A stretch of 10,359 nt of DNA. Origin: Phycisphaerae bacterium (GTDB lineage Bacteria > Planctomycetota > Phycisphaerae > UBA1845 > PWPN01). Where the stretch lies: contig JAPKGY010000040.1 of the NCBI GenBank assembly GCA_026647385.1, forward strand, positions 1 through 10,359. Reading direction: 5' to 3'. Shown here one piece after another: positions 1 to 5,455 of this stretch (position 1 is its first letter; each line of letters begins with the position of its first letter). A model generated the notes under the pieces. It was not told the DNA's origin. It worked only from the letters and a program-made list of their open reading frames with translations, and searched no databases. The position numbers and the translations under genes were made by a program.

Positions 1-21
1 AACCTCGCGTTCTCACCCCCG

Positions 22-1869
22 TCATTCCGAGCCCTTCCGAGTACTCGGCGCCCTGGCCGCCTGCGTGATCACCGCCAGTTCGTTGCCCGGATAATCCGGG
101 TCCTGGAAGCCCGACAGCTCAAAAACCTTTCGCGCTTTCACCGTCGTCTCACGCATCATCAGCTCGTAGTACCCGCAGGGTATGATCATGTACACCGGCT
201 CGGGTCGGGCCAACTCGCGCTCGATCCGTTCGGAGACCACCTTGAGGATATCCACGCCGACCTCCGCCCGGTTTTCGCGGATTTGCGACATTTCCAGTTC
301 GTCGATCAGTCGTCGAGGCCGATAGCCCCAGTAAAACTCGATTGTCGAGTTCGGCCGACCCTCGACCCAGAAAAGGATGTCATCCTTCCGGACGCCATGA
401 TCCGCCAACCCCTGGACCAGCGCGATTATCTCCGGGTCGCCCCGCATCTTTCGCCCGACTCCCGGCCAAACCACCAGCGCGATCACCAGTACCCATGCGC
501 ACAGCAGCCCGAATGACGCGGTTCTTCGCCCGAGCGCGTAGGCGATCGCCGCCACCGTCCAGAGCCCCCACAGTAGTGCGGCCGCCACCACGAAAACCTT
601 CTGCAGATCCGGGAACCGCTCGTGCATGATCTGGGCGCCGATCGCGAAGCCGACCCCCAGGCCTATCGGCACGGCGGCGCACGCCAGCCATACCAGTCGG
701 CGTTTCGCGAGGATCTGCCCGAAGAACAACCGGTCCACTACCGGCGCCAGCAGCAGACAGTAGGCCGGCATTACCGACAGCAGATAATGAGGCCTTTTGT
801 ACGAGGCCGTGCTCAGGAATACCGTCCCGACCAGCGCCCAGGTCAGCGCGTACGCCAGTCCCGCCCGATGGTCGCGATATCGCTTCAGGAACGTCGCCGC
901 CACAGCCTCGGGTAGCGAGAGCATGAACGGTACAGCCAGTCCGAGCGCGATCCCTGCGTAGTAATAGATCGGCGATTCCTTACTGCTCAGCTCTCCGCTG
1001 TACCGGTCGAGGTATTCCATTCGCCAGAGGTCCAGCGCCTGCGGCACGTGCTTATAGATGTAAAAAGGCCACGCGCCGGCCAGTACAACGAACAGAATCA
1101 GCCCCGGGATCAGCCACAGACGCCGCAGCCCGCGGACTTGCAGCCGCAATGCGGACGACGCCCGGTCAGCCATGCCGACCGCTTCCGTTTCCTTCATTCG
1201 CAGGAGGGGTACGGTCACGAACCAGTAGACGGCCAGCGCGAATCCCACCGTCACCAACGGCAGGGGGGCTTTGGCCATCATCGCCGCCGCCAGGGCGACG
1301 TAAAACAACAGCATGAACATCGGGCTCGGCCGTTCGTGCATCGCTCCGCGCCAGAAAGACGCGAAGCTCAGCGTGGTGAACATCGTAAGCATCATGTCGA
1401 CCTGGGCGTTGCGTCCATAGAAGACCGACGCCACGCAGCAGGCCATCACGATGCCGGCCACCCACCCCGTGCGCCGCCCGAACAGCATCGTCCCCAGCCA
1501 GCATACGAGCAGCGCGTTCACGATCCCCGCGATCGCAGCCGGCAAACGGGCGGAAAACTCGTTCACCGGCCTCGCCCCGGTTTGATCCGTCAGCCAGGAC
1601 GCCGCGGCGATCGACCAGATCCCCAGCGGTGTCTTGCGTATGCGTGTGACCTCACCCACCTGGGGGATCAGCCAACTATCCGACTCGATCGTCTGCCGCG
1701 CTCCCTGGGCGTTGATGGCCTCGTGGTCGCTGAGCGCCGGCCCGTGGCCCAGGCACAGCAGACTCGCGCACGCCGCCAGCCCGATCAACGCGACCGCGGC
1801 CGCCACGCATCGTCCAGCCTGTCCGCCGGTAGGCCGCTGGTCGACTTGAAGCTGAAGGTTCTCACCCAT
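22..1869 (-). CDS. ArnT/PMT-like polytopic glycosyltransferase (GT39 superfamily)
   Basis: A 615-residue integral membrane protein with about a dozen hydrophobic segments (first about 21-41, last about 451-470). Family traits seen: an acidic SDHE motif (residues 47-50) in the first periplasmic loop, where ArnT/PMT enzymes carry the catalytic D-E pair; SWLIPQVGE then KTPLGIW (about 65-85), matching the usual 'gdWl.P...g..r..KpPL..W' stretch; FSARLPAAIAG (105-115); GRNAQVDMML (152-161) with the conserved Asp158; and SYKRPHYLLSVMPAY (356-370), matching the ArnT K...YLLP segment. Enzymes of this family transfer a sugar from a polyprenyl-phosphate carrier to lipid A, protein or another acceptor on the outer face of the inner membrane. 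The acceptor cannot be read here. The C-terminal 145 residues form a soluble domain, as in ArnT relatives. No Shine-Dalgarno precedes ATG 1869. The gene diverges from the acyltransferase at 2190, which hints at an envelope role (inference). Confidence 0.88.
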   Translation of the reverse strand: MGENLQLQVDQRPTGGQAGRCVAAAVALIGLAACASLLCLGHGPALSDHEAINAQGARQTIESDSWLIPQVGEVTRIRKTPLGIWSIAAASWLTDQTGARPVNEFSARLPAAIAGIVNALLVCWLGTMLFGRRTGWVAGIVMACCVASVFYGRNAQVDMMLTMFTTLSFASFWRGAMHERPSPMFMLLFYVALAAAMMAKAPLPLVTVGFALAVYWFVTVPLLRMKETEAVGMADRASSALRLQVRGLRRLWLIPGLILFVVLAGAWPFYIYKHVPQALDLWRMEYLDRYSGELSSKESPIYYYAGIALGLAVPFMLSLPEAVAATFLKRYRDHRAGLAYALTWALVGTVFLSTASYKRPHYLLSVMPAYCLLLAPVVDRLFFGQILAKRRLVWLACAAVPIGLGVGFAIGAQIMHERFPDLQKVFVVAAALLWGLWTVAAIAYALGRRTASFGLLCAWVLVIALVVWPGVGRKMRGDPEIIALVQGLADHGVRKDDILFWVEGRPNSTIEFYWGYRPRRLIDELEMSQIRENRAEVGVDILKVVSERIERELARPEPVYMIIPCGYYELMMRETTVKARKVFELSGFQDPDYPGNELAVITQAARAPSTRKGSE

Positions 1870-1884
1870 TCGTCACAAACCCTG

Positions 1885-1966
1885 CCCGCCGTACCGGGCG
1901 GGTGGCATGGGTCGCCTCGGCGACTCGCCGCGGCGAGCTGACTTGTCAGCCCCGTGTCCACCACCC
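1885..1966. repeat. Palindromic repeat cluster, copy A of a dispersed family
   Basis: This is the divergent spacer between the glycosyltransferase and the acyltransferase. Consecutive inverted repeats are seen: CCCGCC/GGCGGG (1885-1902), GTCGCC-TC-GGCGAC (1911-1924), the perfect 14-nt palindrome CTCGCCGCGGCGAG (1924-1937), and GCTGAC-TT-GTCAGC (1937-1950). Outer arms GGGTGG (1900-1905) and CCACCC (1961-1966), plus CATGGG (1906-1911) against CCCCGTG (1950-1956), can close the whole unit into a cruciform. The start GGGTGGCATGG and tail TGACTTGTCAGCCC recur near 4535, 5325 and 9375. The remainder of the spacer (1967-2148) holds no gene I can support. Confidence 0.8.
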
Positions 1967-2148
1967 AGGTGTGCGGTAGATCCCCTTTCACACCGCCCGC
2001 CGCCATCGGCACGCCATTTTTTCAATCCTCCATGCTCGACTCTCAACTCCTTCGGCTGTCGGGCGGGGGCAGGAAGGTCGACGGCCGCGATCAGCCAATG
2101 CGATTCACGATATCCGCCGTCGCGGCAACCGTCCACAGCCCGGCCTGC

Positions 2149-2177
2149 TTGACCGAGTTCCTGCTCCGGGGCATGAT
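2149..2177 (+). promoter_or_regulatory. Sigma70-like promoter of the acyltransferase gene
   Basis: TTGACC (2149-2154) and CATGAT (2172-2177) are separated by exactly 17 nt and match the consensus at 5/6 and 4/6. Transcription would begin near 2184, only about 6 nt before ATG 2190. No Shine-Dalgarno is present, so the mRNA would be nearly leaderless. Predicted from spacing and hexamer match only. Confidence 0.45.
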
Positions 2178-2189
2178 CGGTTTGGCAGC

Positions 2190-3182
2190 ATGAATACCAG
2201 CCCTCCATCCCGGCGTGGTCCCCCCTTTATCCGCCTCATCGTGGCTGCGACGAACGTCTATCGCCGGCTGCTTGCCGCCGTCCTCGGCATCCTGGGACCG
2301 CGCATCGCTTACGCGCTGATGGCGACTCCCGCCCGTCTGCTCTATCGCGTCTTCGACCCGATCCGCGAGGCGAGTGAAGCCCAATGCCGGGCCGCCCTGG
2401 CCGGCAAGGTCCCCGAATCCGATATACGCCGCATCGCCGAGCAAGGTTTCGTCCACCGCATCTGGAACCTCACCGACCTCATGCTGGCCGACCGCCTGCT
2501 GCATCCCGCTACGTTCGAGCGTTACGGCGGGCGCATCCGGGACGACTATCTCGCGCTCGTGCGGATCGCGCGCCGGCAAGGCCGCCCCGTCATCCTGCTC
2601 ACCGCCTATTACGGCTCGTTCGATCTGCTGCCGATCTTCCTCGGCTACAACGGCCTGCCCGCCGGTGTCGTCTACCGTCCGCACGAAAACGCCGCTTACG
2701 ACGCCTATCGGCTCCGCATCCGTTCCCGCGGGGGCTGCGAGATGATCCCCGTCGATAACGCCGCCGACCGACTCGTCCGGATCCTCGCCGACGGCGGCAC
2801 CGTCGCCATCGTCGCCGACCACCACGCCGACAAGGGCGGCGAGCCGGCCACCTTCCTCGGCCTGCCGACGCGCGCCATCCGATCCGTCGGCTTGCTCGCC
2901 TGGCGATACGATGCCTTCGTCGTCGTGGCCGGCATCCGGCGGCTCGACAAGGCATTCCGCTTCAATCTGGTCGTCGAGGATCTCTTCGGGCCCGATGATT
3001 GGAAAAACGAACCCGACGCGGTCGTCTACATCCTGAACCGCTATCTCCGCGGCCTGGAGCGCCTCATCCTGGCCGATCCTTCCCAGTACCTCTGGGCGTA
3101 TCCTCGCTGGGGTGTGGATTTCCTTCAGCAACGGGTCGATCGCCGGGAACAGCCGGTCCCGCCCCAGCGTCCCAGTCCGTAA
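2190..3182 (+). CDS. LpxL/HtrB-like lysophospholipid acyltransferase with His-to-Tyr change in the HX4D motif
   Basis: A 330-residue protein colinear with bacterial lipid A biosynthesis (KDO2-lipid A type) acyltransferases, which move a fatty acyl chain from acyl-ACP to a glycolipid on the inner face of the inner membrane. Family blocks seen: an N-terminal hydrophobic helix (about 24-45); VILLTAYYGSFDLL (134-147); GVVYRPHENAAYDAY (159-173); a block ending in CEMIPVDNAADRLVRIL (183-199); VAIVADHHADKGGEPATFLG (205-224), equivalent to the usual ADq.a..G..v.FfG; and QYLWAYPRW (299-307), equivalent to the C-terminal W.hrRw. The motif normally reads HxxxxD/E. Here Tyr140 replaces the His while Asp145 is kept, so ordinary acyl transfer may be altered or lost. 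Length is normal for the family and the frame is intact, so it does not look like decay. Start ATG 2190 lies just behind a good promoter but without a Shine-Dalgarno. A terminator-like hairpin follows at once. Confidence 0.85.
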   Translation: MNTSPPSRRGPPFIRLIVAATNVYRRLLAAVLGILGPRIAYALMATPARLLYRVFDPIREASEAQCRAALAGKVPESDIRRIAEQGFVHRIWNLTDLMLADRLLHPATFERYGGRIRDDYLALVRIARRQGRPVILLTAYYGSFDLLPIFLGYNGLPAGVVYRPHENAAYDAYRLRIRSRGGCEMIPVDNAADRLVRILADGGTVAIVADHHADKGGEPATFLGLPTRAIRSVGLLAWRYDAFVVVAGIRRLDKAFRFNLVVEDLFGPDDWKNEPDAVVYILNRYLRGLERLILADPSQYLWAYPRWGVDFLQQRVDRREQPVPPQRPSP

Positions 3183-3186
3183 GCAA

Positions 3187-3214
3187 AAGCCCCGGCCCAA
3201 GGTGGCCGGGGCTT
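3187..3214. terminator. Bidirectional terminator-like hairpin between convergent genes
   Basis: A perfect 11-bp stem, AAGCCCCGGCC (3187-3197) with GGCCGGGGCTT (3204-3214), closed by a 6-nt loop. It lies 4 nt after the acyltransferase stop and 29 nt after the stop of the converging small gene. On the minus strand the stem runs into TTTT, the better match to an intrinsic terminator; the plus strand has only TT then C. Confidence 0.75.
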
Positions 3215-3243
3215 CATCGATGGCTCGTCGTCAGGGAAGCGGC

Positions 3244-3393
3244 TCAACTGTTCGATGCCGCCCGGGTGATCCCGGCGATCAGATCGATCGACGACCAGAC
3301 GATGTCGTCGCTGCCCGCCAGTGCTTTTTCCGAGAGCGGCATTCCCAGCAAGGCCGCCACGACTCCCGCCACGTACAACCAGGTTCTCTTCAT
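3244..3393 (-). CDS. Small exported peptide precursor, 49 residues, unknown function
   Basis: The longer open frame reaches back to 3477, but I place the start at ATG 3393 because AAGGAG (3402-3407, minus strand) lies exactly 8 nt upstream, the best ribosome binding site in the window. The product begins MKRTWLYVAGVVAALLGMPL, a textbook signal peptide (basic n-region, hydrophobic core), followed by SEKALAGSDD with an A-L-A signal peptidase site after residue 27. Cleavage would release a 22-residue peptide ending DLIAGITRAASNS, rich in I, V, A and acidic or polar residues and able to form one short amphipathic helix. Alternatively the hydrophobic part is kept as a membrane anchor. I do not recognise a family. 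It converges on the acyltransferase, sharing a hairpin terminator. The upstream spacer (3394-3601) shows no convincing promoter and no other gene. Confidence 0.6.
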   Translation of the reverse strand: MKRTWLYVAGVVAALLGMPLSEKALAGSDDIVWSSIDLIAGITRAASNS

Positions 3394-3401
3394 GATCCAG
3401 G

Positions 3402-3407
3402 CTCCTT
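3402..3407 (-). promoter_or_regulatory. Shine-Dalgarno deciding the start of the 49-residue peptide
   Basis: AAGGAG on the minus strand with an 8-nt spacer to ATG 3393. It favours this ATG over the in-frame upstream start at 3477, whose extra 28 residues would bury the signal peptide. Confidence 0.75.
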
Positions 3408-3601
3408 CGTTCCGTACCGGTGCGACCGCCGTCCCGGCGAGCCGGGTTCCGCGGCCGACCTCGCTCCGTTGACCCAATGATTAACCTCGGGGCGATCACT
3501 CGTCCCTTGCACAGAGACTATCCATCGGCCGAGTCAGTCTACCCGAACGAGTTGGCGTTTCTGGTGCGTGCAACGACCTCTTTATCGGACGATCGCGCGG
3601 G

Positions 3602-4318
3602 CTAAGCGCCCGCCGCCGCGCCGGGTTTTTCTCCCGCCATGGCCGGGTAAACCAGACCGGCCATCAATGCGCCCACGATGGGTGCGAGCCAGAACATCCA
3701 GAGCTGACACAGCGCCCATCCGCCGACGAACAAGGCCGGGCCCGTACTGCGGGCCGGGTTCACCGATGTGTTGGTGACCGGGATGCTGATGAGATGAATC
3801 AGGGTCAAGCCCAGCCCGATGGCGATCGGGGCGAAGCCGGCCGGTGCCCGCCGATCCGTCGACCCGAGGATGATGATCAGGAACATGAACGTGAGCACGA
3901 CTTCCGCGACGAACGCCGCTGCCGCCGTGTAGCCTCCCGGTGAGTGCTCGCCGAAGCCGTTGGATGCGAAGCCGCCGCTGACGCTGAACCCTTCCTTCCC
4001 GCTGGCAATGAAATAGAGGACCGCACTGGCAACGCCGGCCCCGACCACCTGGGCGATGACGTACGGCAGCACCTCGCTCCACGGGAAGCGCCGACCGGTG
4101 GCCAACCCCACCGTCACCGCCGGATTCAGATGGCATCCGGAGATGTGGCCGATCGCAAAAGCCATCGTCATGACCGTGAGCCCGAACGCCAGAGCCACGC
4201 CCACGAAGCCGATGCCCAAATCCGGGAAGGCCGCGGCCAGAACCGCGCTGCCGCAGCCGCCGAAGACCAGCCAGAACGTGCCCAGACCCTCCGCGACCAT
4301 CCGATTGGTGAGTGGCAT
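3602..4318 (-). CDS. aqpZ: Aquaporin Z, water channel
   Basis: A 238-residue MIP-family channel close to E. coli AqpZ (231 residues), which conducts water passively across the inner membrane. Both half-helix signatures are present: HISGCHLNPAVTVG with the first NPA (residues 65-67) and NTSVNPARST with the second (187-189). The aromatic/arginine selectivity filter can be placed at F45, H175, T184 and R190, the water-selective set rather than the glycerol set. The loop GFASNGFGEHSPGGY (116-130) and APAGFAPIAIGLGLTLIHL (158-176) are nearly identical to the AqpZ equivalents. The open frame runs upstream to 4648, but homology begins at MPLTNRMVAEGLGTF. GGGAG (4325-4329, minus strand) lies 6 nt before ATG 4318, fixing the start. 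It is a single-gene unit. A hairpin at 4375-4394 lies in its presumed leader; I could not place a promoter. Confidence 0.97.
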   Translation of the reverse strand: MPLTNRMVAEGLGTFWLVFGGCGSAVLAAAFPDLGIGFVGVALAFGLTVMTMAFAIGHISGCHLNPAVTVGLATGRRFPWSEVLPYVIAQVVGAGVASAVLYFIASGKEGFSVSGGFASNGFGEHSPGGYTAAAAFVAEVVLTFMFLIIILGSTDRRAPAGFAPIAIGLGLTLIHLISIPVTNTSVNPARSTGPALFVGGWALCQLWMFWLAPIVGALMAGLVYPAMAGEKPGAAAGA

Positions 4319-4374
4319 GAGTTGCTCCCGGGGTGGCCTACCCCTTGTTGAAGAGACGTGTCTGCCGGACGGAG

Positions 4375-4394
4375 CATCGGGTGACGACCCGATG
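4375..4394. other. Hairpin in the presumed aqpZ leader
   Basis: CATCGGGT (4375-4382), loop GACG, ACCCGATG (4387-4394): a perfect 8-bp stem 57 nt upstream of the aqpZ start. No T-run follows on the minus strand, so it is unlikely to terminate transcription there. Two more short perfect hairpins, GTCCGA/TCGGAC (4458-4472) and CGCCCG/CGGGCG (4472-4488), follow in the same spacer. The roughly 540-nt spacer between aqpZ and the Clp-N gene holds these, repeat copy B, one promoter and a structured leader, but no protein gene I can support. Confidence 0.55.
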
Positions 4395-4534
4395 TTCAGA
4401 ATCAGTTTAGGCCCCTTCTGTGCGCGGAGGCCATATGAATCCGCGTCCCCGGCCCGAGTCCGATGGTCGGACGCCCGGCCGACGGGCGGAATCGCGGGGG
4501 GCGTCCGAGAGTCTGCGGCGAAGATCATTCGCCT

Positions 4535-4634
4535 GGGTGGCATGGCCCAACTTGTGAGCCCGTGCTCCGCGTGTCGACGCCGGAGGCCGCCGAGTTGGCT
4601 CGCCACGGCGAGGCGCCCGGGCGACCGGTGCCAC
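4535..4634. repeat. Palindromic repeat, copy B of the dispersed family
   Basis: GGGTGGCATGG (4535-4545) runs directly into CCCAACTTGTGAGCCCGTG (4546-4564), the same head and tail as copy A but without the internal palindromes. Inverted partners lie downstream: GTGGCA (4538-4543) with TGCCAC (4629-4634), and CCAACTTG (4547-4554) with CGAGTTGG (4591-4598, one wobble). The element is therefore an imperfect palindrome of about 100 bp. Read on the minus strand, the right arm also contains a GGCGAG-type segment like that of copy A. Confidence 0.65.
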
Positions 4635-4695
4635 GCGACGCCGCCCATTCGTCCCGCTGTCTCGCGGATGCACCCGAACGGCGCCCTCTACCGGC

Positions 4696-4724
4696 TTGTG
4701 ACCGGCGTGCGCCCCGGGTATAGT
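4696..4724 (+). promoter_or_regulatory. Sigma70-like promoter of the Clp N-domain gene
   Basis: TTGTGA (4696-4701), a 17-nt spacer, then TATAGT (4719-4724): 4/6 and 5/6 matches at ideal spacing. It predicts a start near 4731 and an untranslated leader of about 130 nt ahead of ATG 4861. Confidence 0.6.
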
Positions 4725-4744
4725 GGAATCTCGACCAAGGGCCT

Positions 4745-4772
4745 AAGGCGGACCGCCTTTTTTGGGGTCCGC
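4745..4772 (+). promoter_or_regulatory. Attenuator-like region with two mutually exclusive hairpins
   Basis: Hairpin 1 is AAGGCG-GAC-CGCCTT (4745-4759) running into TTTT (T-run 4758-4763), the form of a small intrinsic terminator about 15 nt after the predicted transcript start. Hairpin 2 pairs GCGGACC (4748-4754) with GGTCCGC (4766-4772), optionally adding CC/GG. Both use bases 4748-4754, so only one can form at a time. Downstream are a 10-codon frame (4800-4832, MRANRIDPSP) flanked by GAACCTT (4783-4789) and AAGGTTC (4831-4837), and then the ribosome binding site. A plain terminator of some upstream transcript is the alternative reading. Confidence 0.4.
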
Positions 4773-4860
4773 AACCGAAAAGGAACCTTCCGGGAAAGCA
4801 TGCGCGCAAATCGCATCGATCCTTCGCCGTAAGGTTCTGTTGCAGTAAGGACTGTGATTG

Positions 4861-5304
4861 ATGTACGAGCAATTGAGCAAACGGATGGACCGAGTATTCA
4901 AGCTGGCGAACCAGATCGCCCGCGAATACGAGTTGGAGTACGTCGGGACGGAACACCTCCTGCTGGCCGTCAGCAAGGAAGGGACAGGCCTCGGTGCCGA
5001 TATTCTCGGTCAAAGCGGGGTCACCTATGAGAAGCTGAAGGCGGCCATCGATAAACTCATCCAGGCGAGCCTGGAGGACACCTGGGTTTTCGGCCGGCTG
5101 CCCGGTACCCCGCATTTCCGGAACGTCGTGGCGATGGCCATCGAGGAGGCGCGGAACCTCAAGAGCAAGGAAGTCTGCACCGAGCACCTGCTGCTCGGCC
5201 TGTTGGGCGAACGCGGCTGCGTCGCTCAGAAAGCCCTCAAGAACTTCGGCCTCACCGCCAAGCAGGTGCGCGAGGAAATCCAACGGGTGCAAGCCCAGGC
5301 CTGA
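4861..5304 (+). CDS. Stand-alone ClpC-type N-terminal (Clp_N double repeat) protein
   Basis: A 147-residue protein equivalent to the N-terminal domain of ClpC/ClpA chaperones, which docks substrates or adaptors on the AAA+ unfoldase. Two Clp_N repeats are visible: YVGTEHLLLAVSKEGTGLGA (28-47) and EVCTEHLLLGLLGERGCVAQ (104-123), each preceded by a helix of the ANQIAREYELE or AIEEARNLKSKE type. LPGTPHFRNVVAMAIEEARN (80-99) matches the ClpC linker. It stops at QRVQAQA, with no Walker A or B motif and no second domain, and a different gene follows, so it is a free-standing domain rather than a broken clpC. I choose ATG 4861 over TTG 4858 because AAGGA (4847-4851) is 9 nt upstream and ClpC proteins begin similarly (M-Y-E/D). 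Likely an adaptor or competitor for a Clp protease (inference). A ClpC-like start plus normal codon use argue against degeneration. Confidence 0.9.
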   Translation: MYEQLSKRMDRVFKLANQIAREYELEYVGTEHLLLAVSKEGTGLGADILGQSGVTYEKLKAAIDKLIQASLEDTWVFGRLPGTPHFRNVVAMAIEEARNLKSKEVCTEHLLLGLLGERGCVAQKALKNFGLTAKQVREEIQRVQAQA

Positions 5305-5324
5305 CCATGTCGCGCATCCACGAC

Positions 5325-5368
5325 GGGTGTCATGGCTCGCGGCGGCGAGTGGACCTGTCGGCCCGGGT
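5325..5368. repeat. Palindromic repeat, copy C of the dispersed family
   Basis: GGGTGTCATGG (5325-5335), then CTCGC-GGCG-GCGAG (5336-5349), then TGGACCTGTCGGCCCGGGT (5350-5368). This is the head, middle palindrome and tail order of copy A with one internal palindrome missing and several substitutions. It starts 20 nt after the Clp N-domain stop and could double as its 3' end hairpin, although no T-run follows. Confidence 0.6.
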
Positions 5369-5439
5369 TCTCTTCCGCTGAGCACGGCTTGACGCTTGCG
5401 GAAAGATGCCGGACGGGAATCCCCTTTCCCATACCGATG

Positions 5440-5448
5440 TGATATTCT
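5440..5448 (+). promoter_or_regulatory. Extended -10 promoter, predicted leaderless start
   Basis: TGATATTCT reads as an extended -10 element (TGn then TATTCT, 5443-5448). There is no good -35 hexamer at 16-18 nt. Only 7 nt separate it from ATG 5456 and there is no Shine-Dalgarno, so the transcript would begin at or next to the start codon. Confidence 0.4.
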
Positions 5449-5455
5449 TTCCTTC

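Noticed and set aside
1048..1941. 297-codon plus-strand frame over the glycosyltransferase
   Set aside because: Arginine-, glutamine- and histidine-rich antisense product that runs into repeat copy A; no domain.
1885..1966. CRISPR-like array or operator cluster at the palindromes
   Set aside because: There is no regular spacer spacing or identical direct repeats; adjacent inverted repeats of different sequence fit a REP-like element better.
2091..3200. 369-codon minus-strand frame opposite the acyltransferase
   Set aside because: Shadow frame rich in D, G, E and V from the antisense of a coding gene; the plus-strand product has clear family motifs.
3420..3605. 61-codon plus-strand frame in the spacer upstream of the small peptide gene
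   Set aside because: GTG start without a ribosome binding site, no hydrophobic or motif content, and it overlaps the end of aqpZ on the other strand.
4319..4648. N-terminal extension of aqpZ to an upstream start at 4648
   Set aside because: The extra 110 residues have no homology to aquaporins and cross repeat copy B and several hairpins; a Shine-Dalgarno and the family alignment fix the start at 4318.
5396..5455. TTG start adding 20 residues to the cysteine-cluster protein
   Set aside because: No Shine-Dalgarno, rare start codon, and the -10-like box lies inside the extension; ATG 5456 begins a normal family-like sequence.
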